A DNA stretch of 64,000 nt. It comes from Galerina marginata. Lineage: Eukaryota > Basidiomycota > Agaricomycetes > Agaricales > Galerinaceae. Position numbers and translations under genes: made by a program. The stretch spans positions 3,472,001 to 3,536,000 of the forward strand of contig JAECYW010000005.1 of the NCBI GenBank assembly GCA_023014335.1, written 5' to 3'. Positions within the stretch are counted from its first letter, which is position 1. Every line of letters starts with the position of its first letter. Shown in pieces: positions 1 to 11,300 of the stretch. Below the pieces are notes generated by a model. It was not told where the DNA came from. It worked only from the letters and a program-made list of their open reading frames with translations, and searched no databases.

Positions 1-41
1 TCCCATGCAACCCTCCCACATGTGTTTTCATGTATTTCCAG

Positions 42-227
42 TACTCAAAGTTCGATCACATTCGCGATCCCGCCCTCACAATCACATCATTCCCCGTCAA
101 TCTCTATGATTATTCGACCCCTTTCCTCCCGCTCAAGCTCCAGTTCGATGCATTACGGTCAGAAATCAACTTCCTCAATTCGTTCGACGCTGCTTTCCCG
201 AATCTGGCCTCTGAAATTCTACTTTAG
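42..227 (+). CDS. Terminal exon of a gene entering from the left
   Basis: An open frame follows a plausible 3' splice site (TTTCCAG, ending at position 41) and runs about 61 codons to a TAG stop. The peptide begins YSKFDHIRDPAL and ends FPNLASEILL. It is followed by an A/T-rich stretch that would suit a 3' UTR. No domain is recognised and the rest of the gene lies outside the window. It could be a chance ORF; the acceptor and the amino-acid mix are the only support. Confidence 0.3.
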   Translation, partial: YSKFDHIRDPALTITSFPVNLYDYSTPFLPLKLQFDALRSEINFLNSFDAAFPNLASEILL

Positions 228-829
228 ACTTATATTTTATTAAAAAATAAACTTGTGTTTCCCCTGTTTCGTTTTCATGGTTCCCATGATGCATGTACCC
301 GCAGCTGCGCATAATTGGTTGCCTTTTGCATCTTCTTGTCAGATCGAGGCACTCCACCGGCTCATCAAATGATCGAACAGCATGTCAGCCCTCATTGATG
401 AAGCCCTCATTGACGAAAGGTGGTTAGTTTTAACCGGTGCAGGAACTTCAGTAAACTGATTTGGAGGCGATCCGGGTTTGTAATAACGTCAAAAGATACT
501 TGGCAGGTAGACTACAAAAACTGCAGTATTGAGGTGGTCCAGCTGTTGTCTTTTTTCTTTCGCAGATCCGTGCAAATACATACCCATGTGCAACATTGAT
601 CACCTCCCTGATTGCCATAGCTATCGATAGTAAATCTGATATCTGTAGCACGTAAAGGCTCCGATCGGCGATGTCCCAAATAGTAACCACGCCCAAATTT
701 AGGTTTTTTGGAAACAAATGGTGAGAAACTTCCAAAACGGTATTCATTTGGCCTTTTACAAAGTTAAAGACTGATTAAATGGTTTGTCTGCACTGAATAA
801 ACCTAGCATAGATCCAAATCCTTCGATTC
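228..829. other. Intergenic stretch, no supported gene
   Basis: About 600 bases between the left-edge exon and the acidic-tail gene. A reverse-strand ORF of 99 codons (448-747) is present, but it has no recognisable domain and no splice partner, so it is not called. No repeat was noticed. Confidence 0.4.
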
Positions 830-1417
830 CTACTCGTCTTTAGTATTATAGTCATCTTCATCGCCTTCAGATTCCAAATTCTTCGAATCGTCACAACTCG
901 ACTCCAACCGTATCTCGTCCTCGTCCTCGTCCTGTTCTTCCTCGGGATCGTCAGACATCGGGTTAAGCATGGCGTAGTACTCCTCCTCGGTATCGTAATC
1001 GTCTTCGTCACCTTCGAATTCGTCTTCATGAGGAAACTTGGGTGGTAAGGGAAGTCTTGTATTCTCGCGGTACCTCGGTGGGATTTGAGGACAAATAGAA
1101 CTGTTCGAGGCTCGTGAGATGGAATCGTGAAGTTCACATATAAGTGCCGGTAGACCGTCACAGTATGCGTCGAGGTACCCAAACGGTCGATAAATTAGAA
1201 ATGTTCCCGGCTCCACGAATTCGCCTGTGAAAAGCTGGGCAATTTGCCAGTGGGGTCTTTCAAAAGGCCGATAGACCATGTAACGATTCCTGGAGTAACG
1301 GCCATCCAATTCCGACTGAATACCCAAACCATGGGACAGGCACGGGTTCCGAGAGGGAAAAAGTATCCCTTCCTCAAGTTGGCCTTTAAGACGTAGAAAG
1401 CCCTGTTTTACTAGCAT
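830..1417 (-). CDS. Uncharacterised protein with strongly acidic C-terminus
   Basis: A single open frame of about 195 codons starting at ATG 1417; a longer reading from 1438 would need a TTG start. The first two thirds are a mixed, globular-looking sequence (for example RNRYMVYRPFERPHWQIAQ). The last 70 or so residues are almost pure Asp/Glu with short breaks (EEEQDEDEDE), as in many nuclear or chromatin-associated eukaryotic proteins. I recognise no family. It may be the last exon of a larger gene, since introns and short 5' exons are usual here. Compositional bias and length support coding; function is unknown. Confidence 0.4.
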   Translation of the reverse strand: MLVKQGFLRLKGQLEEGILFPSRNPCLSHGLGIQSELDGRYSRNRYMVYRPFERPHWQIAQLFTGEFVEPGTFLIYRPFGYLDAYCDGLPALICELHDSISRASNSSICPQIPPRYRENTRLPLPPKFPHEDEFEGDEDDYDTEEEYYAMLNPMSDDPEEEQDEDEDEIRLESSCDDSKNLESEGDEDDYNTKDE

Positions 1418-1613
1418 GAAGAACAGCTCAAAAATCAATTATATAACCCAGACTGACCGGTTTAACACCATCTACGTATGCGCAGACAAGAATTTCGGTG
1501 GGGTGAGACATAATATAGCCGTTCTGCTGCATCCAGAAAGGGCGTCAAAGAGGCGACGGCGGTTTCTATTCATAAATCAATCTGTCTACTTATATTTAGC
1601 TGCTGTCTCCCGC

Positions 1614-1667
1614 GATCAGTCTTACCGCTCACTCAGTCCAGATCAGTCTTACCACTCACTCAGTCAC
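1614..1667. repeat. 27 bp tandem duplication
   Basis: Two adjacent copies of a 27 bp unit starting GATCAGTCTTACC and differing at two positions (CGCTCAC versus CACTCAC, and the last base). It lies upstream of the reverse-strand gene that starts at 1417, so it could be in its promoter; no known factor site is recognised. Confidence 0.7.
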
Positions 1668-1734
1668 TCAGCTGACCAACATGTCGCTGCGTGATGGTGC
1701 GTGATGCGTGTCATCGAAAACTCTAATGGCCATT

Positions 1735-1910
1735 TCTGGTCATTCCAGGGCGTTAACCTTGAAAAAAAAAATTTCTGAGTGCTCGGACGAACTTCTAAAG
1801 CCATCAAAATCAATTCCATACCGTTTGACCCATCCGCGCAGTTTGTGCATTGACTTTTAAGGCGTAGCGCTCACTTTCAGCGGAGTTTCAATTCGTCTTG
1901 GCGTTGTGAG
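1735..1910 (+). repeat. Dispersed repeat, copy 1 (inverted copy near 9.0 kb)
   Basis: About 175 bp are clearly homologous to the reverse complement of 8925-9110. Shared blocks include CAGTTTGTGCATTGAC, GCGCTCACTT and TTTCTGA followed by CTCGGAC. The two copies are in opposite orientation about 7.2 kb apart and enclose three genes including the CxC/KDZ-type gene. No terminal inverted repeat or target duplication could be defined, so it may be a MITE-like element or an old transposon end. Confidence 0.6.
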
Positions 1911-1981
1911 AGGTCGTAGTGGCAATAAAACAATCTGATCATCACAACTGTACAGTACATACAGTACTATCAACTGGGCAT

Positions 1982-2713
1982 TTATCTTCCCCTCTGATTA
2001 CGTTTCATCACGGAAATTTTGTAGCTGACTTCGATCCGTTCCATAGTCACCAGAGTTCCGCCTATTTGGATTACCAAGTTCATCACCTGTTCCCATGACT
2101 TCATGTACGTGCCTATTTCTGGTGACAGCCAAGCAAGAAGTTGCCTTCCCCGATCCAGGAGTTTCAGTCCGTCCTCCGAGAGCTTAGTAATTTTGACCAA
2201 AACTCCAGTTTGAAGGAAAGGAGTGGCAGAAGACCAGCCGACAAAAAAATCTGAGGACTTGTCAAAGACATTGATCACGTCGCGGCAGCGCATATCCCAG
2301 CGATCGACGTTGTCTCTGAATCTCGTAAAGTTCTCTAATAAGTTATCTTTCTGAGGTGTTGCAGAATGCGAGGTCGAGTTCCTCTGCAATGTCGCAGGAT
2401 CTGAGGTTGAGTTGGAAGATGTGGGCTGCGTCAAATCCGACGCCGAGTCCGAGGTGGTGAGGGAGGCCGCAACAGCTGCCTTGCTGTAATGCGGTGTTCA
2501 AAAGTATAATTTTCTGATAGATAATTTACTTTACCTTCTGCTCCTTTTCTCTCGTTTTCTCAATGCATTAGCCGCATATATCTTCTCGCGGTTTCTGTCG
2601 TCGATTAATGTTGATACATACAAATTTGTGAATGAAGACACGCACTTCTCTAGGTACCGTTGATGCTTGGTTTTCCCATCGGGGCCTACTTTAGCTTTCC
2701 CGCCTTTTACCAT
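1982..2713 (-). CDS. Uncharacterised two-exon protein
   Basis: Two exons join cleanly. The first runs from ATG 2713 (MVKGGKAKVGPDGK) to about 2530, and an intron of about 50 bp (GTAAAG...ACAG) leads into a second exon ending at 1982. The frame reads KREKRSRSKAAVAASLTTS across the junction, giving about 220 residues. The N-terminus is basic, the middle is Ser/Thr-rich and probably disordered, and the C-terminal half is predicted helical (DNVDRWDMRCRDVINVFDK and following). No known domain is recognised. Frame continuity across a canonical intron argues it is a real gene. Confidence 0.6.
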
Positions 2714-3412
2714 GTTCGAAGAAGAGTCTGTGGTCAAATATTTTGGCCAGGTGAGGTAAGAAGAGCAAAGTAGTTAGCCCGCGCTACCTTTGGTTCGTGG
2801 AAATATGCCCAAATAGGAAGGGATGTCACTAGGATTCGACCAGAATTTTCGCCCGGGATGCGACTAGGATGCTACCATAGGAAATGAAAGCCCCAAGTCC
2901 CAGAACAGCCGTTTTTTTACTTAAAAATGCTACTAGAAGGTTAAGGTAGATCGTGTTGACATAAGAGTTTTCTCGTTCAGCTTAGCACATTGAGTCGATA
3001 GGTGAGCGACATTTCTGTTGACTTGAATAGTGCATGCTACGTTTAATAGCAATTTGCGTCGAGGAAGCCACCAAAACACATCCATTTGAAAACATGTTGG
3101 CCCGGCGTGGATTCATAAATAGTTCTCATACCCTCTTTATACCGAGATTTGAATAGCGTTATAACTTTATTATCGCTAGCTCTTTCTTAATTACTTGCAT
3201 TTGTATAGGCATGGAACCATCTGAATGAAATTCGCGTCTGGGTAGCTACTACAGTACCTACTTAGTTAACACCTTCTGTCCGTTGTTGGGCACAAATTCA
3301 CAACCAGTTATAATGAACGGTCTTATCGCTCGTGCATTTCATTGCCACTTGACTGACCCCCGGTGAAGTGACTCAGATTTTTGGTGGACCAGAATAATAT
3401 TAAAGCGTCGTA
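2714..3412. other. Intergenic stretch, no supported gene
   Basis: About 700 bases between two reverse-strand genes. It has many stops in all frames and no recognised repeat. The part next to 2713 should hold the promoter of the downstream gene. Confidence 0.4.
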
Positions 3413-4871
3413 CTACTCTCCCAACTGAAGTCTATACCTAGCTATTAATTCGTCTTTGGCAGCCAACTCAGTCGTCTGCTCCAAGAGTTTCTTCTGAACT
3501 TCCAAAGACTTCGCCTGTTCCTCTTGCTTCTGAGCTTCCTGCGCTGCAAGTACTTCTTGCAACTGCTTAGCCAACTCCTTGGCATCGTTATATTTGGCGG
3601 TGGTGAGTGCTTTTGTGGTCTTTTGAAACTGCTGAAGTATAGATGTAGTTTCTTGAAGCGCGTCTTTACGGAGCTTTGACGAAGAATAAGTAATTGACGC
3701 TCCTGCCCCGGATTGCTGGGCTCCAAAAATTAGCCATGCTCCGGTTTCTTCGGCTATCCTTTCGCACTGTTTCCATTAGAGAAGAGTTGTCAAAAAACGG
3801 AGGATAACATACACGCGATACAATGTTATCTATCTCCCGTTTGTAACGTTTGTTGGCTATGTTCGCTTCCTGTATTAGTGAACGCATGGGTTTGTGTCTG
3901 GCAACCTCTACGGAGCCAGTTGTATGATACGTTAGCGACTTCCAGGCCTACGAAAAAACAGCTAAATGCGTACGATATTTCTGAGTCCCTTTCATAACCC
4001 CTTCTACAAAGCCGTGGGGAGCGGTTCGAAGGGATATCCGAACGCGCTTCTTTCCTGTATTATTGTCCTCGTTATCACTGTCATCGCGTGTGTGAACAGC
4101 AGGAGGGCTCGACGACGCGATTGGACTGGATGGGGGTAGCGGGCTCGATTGAGGGAGCGGGCTTGATGGAGGGAGCGGGCTCGATGGCAAGAGTGGGCTT
4201 AAAGCCGGATCTGGAACAGGATGCCTACGACTTTGACTTGCCTCAGTGCTGGGTATTGATGCTGAGGAAAGGATCGGAAAATTCCAGCCAGACGGTTGGA
4301 TAGAAGGATAGCCAATCGACGGATACATGGCCATAGAGCTTGAATACCACTGTGGAATGGATTCGCGATTGTCGACATAATGCTGTCCAGGTCTGTTGGG
4401 CGTTCGAGGCATAGCTAGTGCATTAAACTATTACATTTATTAACAAAAGTAAGTCGCTTTGTTCATAGAAACTCTTACCATTTCGTTGGCCATGGGTATG
4501 GGGGGAGGCTGTAGAACGACACATCCATCGAGCACAGTCAGTGATTTCCCCGAGGACTGCTGCAGTAGAGACGAACCAAATTTGTGGTCTGGGAAGAGGA
4601 AACTGCTGTAGCATTGAGCTCGGGTGCTTCAACGCTATCAATGTGAACATTGGCCTTCGAACGTCAGGACTGCAATTTCAATACACACCTAAAAGACTCA
4701 CCTTTCCATTTCGCCTCCTTCCGACGCCATGAACTTGGCATTCAGAAAGCAGAGGATTGTCGGGACACTGCCGGCAGCGACGATTTTTATACTTGCTGCG
4801 CGGTGTGTTCGTCATGACGTGGAACGATAAACCTATGGGCCGTGAGTCAGGAGTGCCGTCGCTGCAGTTCA
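3413..4871 (-). CDS. Cys-cluster / coiled-coil protein, 5' end unresolved
   Basis: At least five exons splice in frame on the reverse strand. The first visible exon (from 4871, after a TTTTTCAG acceptor) holds a cysteine-rich segment, RRCRQCPDN then SECQVHGVG and a basic end RRRNGK. It is followed by an Ala/Ser/Thr-rich exon, a Pro/Ser repeat region (SSPLPPSSPLP and similar), and exons around 3890-3830 (KPMRSLIQEANIANKRYK). The last exon begins CERIAEETGAWLIFGAQQ and ends in a Gln/Glu/Lys coiled coil that stops at 3413. The CERIAEETGAW-type segment plus coiled coil resembles an uncharacterised family I associate with Agaricomycetes. The start codon is unresolved, because the upstream exon would overlap the promoter of the divergent gene at 5139. 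A zinc-binding nuclear protein is a guess. Confidence 0.6.
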
Positions 4872-5138
4872 CTGAAAAATTATGTAAACATTATTCATGA
4901 GGAAAATTCGAAGGACCAAGTGTTTTGGTGACCACTTACTATTGCCCCACAATATAGGGCCCCTAATACCGAATTTGAGAATACTTACCGATTCAACGTG
5001 GATGTGGTCACCTCTTACCAATTTAGGCTAGTTGGACCACGATTACCTTTTGTAGCTCATATTTGGTTCAGCTTGACCATCTCAGTTCAACACCGATCTC
5101 CAAATGTGGAATTTTGGGAACGCACGGAATCAATATCG

Positions 5139-8100
5139 ATGATAGATTCTAACGACGACTTCAGGCTTACTGCTCCCCCTTCTGATGACGAAGATCAGCT
5201 CACACTTCCACCTGTAAACGATATCGACCACTTCCTTGTCAGTCCGCAAAAGCGTCAGCGGCTGTTCGAACAAGGAAAGACGTGGAAACGACAAAAAACC
5301 TCGCATCCGGATGCACCCTCAAGCAGCAGAAATAACGAAACTTCTCCAGAGACAGCAGAGACAGTCTCTTCCGAAAATCATCAAGAAAATCCTCTTGAGC
5401 CTCACCCCAGTGAAAATGTGGATGTAGCTGAAGTAACCGGCTCACACATGGAAGTTGGAACGGCAAATGAATATGCTGACTATGTCGATTGCGTGATGTC
5501 AGGCGCAGCCGGTTTCTTTCAGTTGGAAATGGACCTGTTTGTTGTGCAAGGCTGGGATAAGGCTAGAAGCTGCATTAAAGTAAGTATTTTATTCAGTCTC
5601 TAGCTTCGTTCTGACTCGTAGCAGGCAGGACAATGGTATCATCTTCAGAAAATTCCCGTAGGCAGCGGGTTCTCGATTGCATGCTTTTGTCCGCAGCACC
5701 GCCTATCTCAGTTTTGTTTTCATGTTCAATTTCTCAATGAATACGGAACACAACAGTTTCCTGCCCTCCCGACTGGCCCAGAAAGTGAGTATGGAAATTG
5801 TCTTCAGGATTGATCGGTCTGCCTAACGTGATTTTTTAGGAAAACATCAACCAGTTATAATATTTCTATGGGAAACGGATGATTCAGTTTATAAGCACGC
5901 ATTCTCAGTCTCCGCCGATCAACGTCGGGATAGTGTCAAAGCGCGAGTGGTTGTTCATCATGCAGGAAGTGAATCGGGGGGTGGGCACTGGACTTGTTCA
6001 AAGGACGGGCGTGGAATATGCAGTCACACTAGGCGGGCGAAAAGTTACCTCGAGCAATCTACACGTAGCCAGCTTGATGTTAGTCAGGGCTCGGATATAC
6101 AGGACGTACAAGGTGTGTTATTAGCAGTCGTGCAGATGGACATCATTTAAATTTCGCAGAGCTATCTCAAATTGCCAGAAGTCCGAGGGGCCAGTCGTGC
6201 ATTTCGCATCTCCCAATACTTCCTCCAGTCTGGGCTACTCTACCACGGGATGAGGCTCTATACGAAAGGCCTCCAATTCTGCGGCGTCCGCCTAACCTTA
6301 TTCAGTTAGATTTGGATGCCCGTTGCCTCTGCGATTCTAGGGTGAGGCAGGAGGTTGCTTGTATCCAATTACCTTGCAAAGTCTATACGCTCACCGAACC
6401 TTTTGATTGCAAAATCGAGGTCCAAACTTGCCAGAATTCCTGTTCAAAAAGTGTCAAGCGCTACATCGGCGCAGACGGAAGGACGATTGGGCTTTTCAAC
6501 TACAACAACAAGATCCTGTTCTCACACGACCTGCTCAATGACTATACAATGGCTTATACCTCATCGGAAACTCCATTTGTGGCCTGGGTCAGCGTTATGG
6601 AGCGTCGTTACGCGACCTTCTCTCCCGGTTCGACATTTGCAAGCGAGGACATCTTTCGTCACGCCTGGTTTTTGTATGCAAGATTGCAAAACTACAGATA
6701 TGACATGGAGTGCCCAACCTGCGGTCCTGAGCCCGGTACAGTTATCTTCGACGGTGTAACCTTAGCTTATAGCAAGAAACAGCTTACAACCTCACTCCGG
6801 CCTCCGACGACTATCGACGAAAACTCTGTGGCTCAACCTTCGAAGTACGTCTCTAGCCAGACGTTTCTGGAAAACAATGTTCGAAAGTTAGTTAGAAAAG
6901 TATTGACCGGCAGGTCGCTTGTTCTTAGTGAGGTCGAGAAGAAACTCTCGCAAGAATCTGGGATTGGCGAACTAGGGGTTGATTCGGGGGATGATGAAGA
7001 ATTCGAGGACATTTCAACACAGTCAGCGGCTTCCAGATCGCGGATTATTCGTGAAGTCGTCGACCGTATCGAAGCCATCCCCGCAGCACGTTCAGGTTTG
7101 CAGAATGTATGTTCCTCTCTCGGAGAGTTATTTGGAAAATACTGCGGCATTGAACGACTACTGGCCAAGCTTGCTCCTCCGCGAGATTACGTGGCATTTT
7201 TCAAAGAGGTGTGTTCCTAAGCCGTGCTTTTCTATTTGGGATCATTAATGAGAAATGTATTTCAAGATCAGTGCTCAAGAGTCCGTGGTGCAGATGATTC
7301 CGCTGCCCTCCTTAGCCGCGTTAAATAAATTCATCAAAAACCCAACACCAGAGAACGCGACCCTTCTGAGATGCATCCCGGCATTGTTCAACATCATCAG
7401 GTATGAAGAAGCACACAATGCTGGGGAATGTTATCCCTCTACGCTACTGGAAATTTGCAAGTGGATGTCGTCGAGAGCCTTGGAAGTTTTACAGGCCCTC
7501 AGAACACATAAACCACCACCGTGTGATCTACCTATCCCAAAAGATCAAGATTGGCAAAAAGTAAGGCTTCCATGCTCTTTATAAAATTATAAGCCTCGAA
7601 TATTCACAAAACCTCCCCAGTCCGGTTGCCTCTATAATATGCCAAAAATACGGCAACGACCTAAATACCCCCACTTGAAACATGATCAGAAAGCTGACGG
7701 GGGAAAGCAACGCGCCAAGTGCTCAAAATATTTCGCTGAATACGGCGAGAATCGACTTACTGGAGGTATTATGGTGTGTTGGTGTACCCATAATATTGCC
7801 TATGGATTTCACTGCATCCCTAAGGCGGAAGGAAGAAATGACGTCTTTTCTGCGTTGCTAACACACTGGAAGGTTGCTCCTCAATGGGTGGTGTACGACT
7901 ACGCTTGCGCCTTGGCTCCATACTGCATGACGCGTGAAGCGGATTTCTTCAAGAACACACGCTTTGGTATCGACGATTGTCACGCTCTGGGCCATACAAA
8001 GTGTGGGCCGTCGTGCTTCATAAAGACCTATGGAGATTTAGATCCAGAAATCGCCAGGATTAACACCAGCGCGGCAGAATGTGGTAATGGGGGAATTAGT

Positions 8101-8220
8101 CGAATTCGAAAACAGGTTTCATACATGCGCGAAGATAGGGCAATCATCTATACAAGGGTATTCTTGGCGATATGGAACCGGATGAAGATTCGAAGAATTT
8201 TGGGTGAATCTTCCAGGTAA
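5139..8220 (+). CDS. KDZ-associated CxC-cluster protein (CxC5/CxC6 type, RNase H-like transposase relative)
   Basis: Exons join in frame from ATG 5139 (MIDSNDDFR) through short GT-AG introns near 5581, 5789, 6112, 7209 and 7561 to a stop at 8220. The protein is about 900 residues. After an acidic, Ser-rich N-terminus there is a cysteine/histidine cluster (GGHWTCSKDGRGICSHTRR) of the kind named CxC6 in KDZ-associated proteins, then a second cysteine region (ARCLCDSRV, CQNSCSKS, ECPTCG). The C-terminal half contains GGIMVCWCTHNIAYGFHCIP, VVYDYACALAPYC, GIDDCHALGHTKCGPSC and SAAECGNGGISRIRK, matching the conserved blocks of this Agaricomycete family. The Asp of VVYDYAC and the Glu of SAAECGN fit transposase positions; I do not see an obvious first catalytic Asp. 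No terminal repeats could be attached, so it may be host-retained. It is divergent from the gene ending at 4871. Confidence 0.8.
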
Positions 8221-8399
8221 GCTTGGGCATTTACAAATGTAGCTTGTTCTTACTGTTCCTTCTGACAGACCATGAAAAGCGGACTCCCATGAGTCCCATC
8301 TCGACATTGTTGTTAAGAAATATACTACCTGCGTAGTTAAATAAGTACGGCGTAGCTATTCCAGTTCCAGAAACAGCGCAAGTTCCTTATTTTCTATTA

Positions 8400-11300
8400 G
8401 TATTGTGCCTATATCCTGAGGTTCATCATAGGCGCTGTCCTAATTGAATCGCAATGGTAGGGTTGTAGGGCATTATTACGGGCTGAGACGGCTGTATATT
8501 TAAGCTCTTCATCCAGCTGAAAGTAAATGTATTACCGTGAGAGCTAAGATTAGTATGGCGCCTATTTTCCAGTGGGCAATCCGTCGTAAAATTCCATTTC
8601 AATTTTACGCGAAGGTTCTGTCTCACATTTCTTGTCTTAAATTGGTTGTCCTTCACAATCCTATACCATTTATTAGGTTTGAATCTCCAGTTGAAATTGA
8701 GATGTAAGGTGAGGTACAAACTTTGTGTCCTAAGACTAGTAATGGGTCCCTATTTCCGCATCTAAATGGTCATCGATTTCAATTTCAACATTATATTAAA
8801 GTTCACTCGTACCTTGCTGAAGTCGATCTGGTAAATTGGCTTCTCTATGGTGAGACGGTCTTATAATTCGATTTCGCACTAATTTACATGCATATCACGC
8901 AAGTTGCATGGAAACGGCACGCAGATGAGCGTCAATTTGTCGGTTTCCCACGACGCAAGGCGAATTAAAACTCCGCCGGAAGTGAGCGCTTGGCCCTAAA
9001 TGTCAATGCACAAACTGCGTGGAAGGGTCAAACTGTACAGAAACGAAATTTAATTGTTTGAGAAGTTTGTCCGAGTATTCAGAAATGTTTAATTGTGGTT
9101 AAAGTCCCAGAATGAGCAGATATCCTCAATTTAAAGATCTGAGTCGGCGGCGACTCCTCGAAGCTTAGGCAGCCCTGTAAAGCTTTTAGGTACACTTTCA
9201 TTGCACTCCAAAACATCTTGAATAACGCAAACCACGCATTCACGTACCCCCATGCCACGAAACTGGGCCCAAATTTCTTGCGCCCGAAATGAACTATCAT
9301 GTGATGAATAGGGCGCCTATATCCTAGCAGGTGGATTGCAATTCTAAATTCCCGTGAAAGGTGCTGCACTACCTTCATAACCCTCATGTAGTGAGGATAT
9401 GCGATCTCAATTCCCTAACTGTCTCAAAATTCTGTTTGAAAGTGAAGTGAAAGGGGATTTACAACCTTTTGCATAGGAATAGGAATTGCTTCGATACTTC
9501 CGAATGTAAATAGTCGTCAATTTCCATTTCAGTTTTAGTTGAAGGGTTGTGTACTACTCCTTTACCGTCTAATTAGTAGATTGAATCCATTCCAGGAGCG
9601 ACACGGTCAAGTAATTCCAATTTACGCCCGGGTGAAAGGAAGTACACTACCTAGTGATTCACAATTGGTAGCGCGCCTATATTCAAGTGGACCGGCGGTT
9701 GTGATATTCCATTCCAAGCTCACGTAAAAGGCATTGTACCACCTTTCCACTCTTCGAAAGGTTGAAAGCTACGGGACTGACCCACTAACCGCCTCAAATT
9801 TCCTTCCCGGATTGAAGTGAAGGGTAAGACACTTCCCTTGTTGTGTGGATTGGTACTGCTCCGATATTTCTGGGTTTAAGTCGTCGCAAATTTCCATTTT
9901 GACTTCATGGGAAAGGTTATGTAGCACCTTGCAACACTGTAGTTAGGAATAATTATTCTCTCTTGGCACCACACGGTGATGGGATTCCATTTTACGCCCA
10001 GATGAAAGGAAATGTACTACCCTGTGATTCACAATTAGTAGCGCGCCTATATTCAAGTGGACCGGCGGTCGTGAGATTCCATTTCAAGCTCACGTAAAAG
10101 GCATTGCATCACCTTTCCACCCTTCGAACGGTTGAACGCTAAGGCACTGGCCCACTAACCGCCTCAAATTTCCTTTCCAGATTGAAGTGAAGGGTAATAC
10201 ACTTCCCTTGTTGTATGAATTGGTACTGCTCCGATATTTCTGAGTTTAAGTCGTCGTGAATTTCCATTTTGACTTCATGGGAAAGGTTGTGTACAACCTT
10301 GCGATGCGTAAGTTAGTTTAAATGATTTGTTCTTGGTATGATATGGCTGTCTATTTCTATTCTCAATCCAGGTAAAAGGATATGTACCACCATTCCGTTC
10401 AAAATTAGTACGGCGCCTGTATTCAAGGGGACAAACCATCGTGCAATTCCAATTCAAATCGACATGAAGGGAACTGCTCCACCCTTATAGTCTTCAATTG
10501 GTTCGGCCTCACGTTTTTGGTCTTCTAACCGCCTCAGACTTTTGGTTGACATTGAAGTGAAACGGAGTTTACAACCGTATGTCTCTGACATTTGGAGTCT
10601 GAATCGTCTTGTATTTCCCTTCCATCATTTCAGCCCTTGTTAAATATCTGTGTACTACCTATATACTCGCTGATTAGTGAATCAGATCTATTCCGCGGAA
10701 GACATGCTAATATAATTCTATTCTGGGCCGAGGGAATGGGCAATGTACTACCGTGTCATTCGAAATTGGTATGGCGCCTATATTCCAGTGGCAAAGCCAT
10801 CTTTAAATTCCATTTCAAATTCGCGTAGATGTACCTGCCACTACCCTTTTACCCTCTAATTAGTGTATGTGATCTTTTCCAAGCACAACATGGTCACATA
10901 TTTCCATTCTAAGTCCAGGAGAAAGGAAATGTACCACCGCTTCACTGGAAATTAGTATGGTACCTCTATTCCTGTGGATATACCGTCGTGCATTTCCACT
11001 TCAAACTCAAGCGAAGGGTACTTCTCTACTTTTATAGTCTTCAATTGGTCGGGCTTCACGATTTTAGTCCTCTAACTGCTGCAAATTTCCGTTCGAAATT
11101 GAAGTTAAGGGAATTTATAACCCTTTTCATAGGAATAGGAATTGCTTTGATGTTTCCGCATCTAAATAGACGTCAATTTCCATTTCAGTTTTAGTTGAAG
11201 GGTTGTGTACTACTCCTTTACCGTCTAATTAGTAGATTGAATCCATTCCAGGAGCGACACGGTCAAGTAATTCCAATTTACGCCCGGGTGAAAGGAAGTA

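Noticed and set aside
448..747. 99-codon reverse-strand ORF
   Set aside because: No domain, and no exon continuation could be found on either side.
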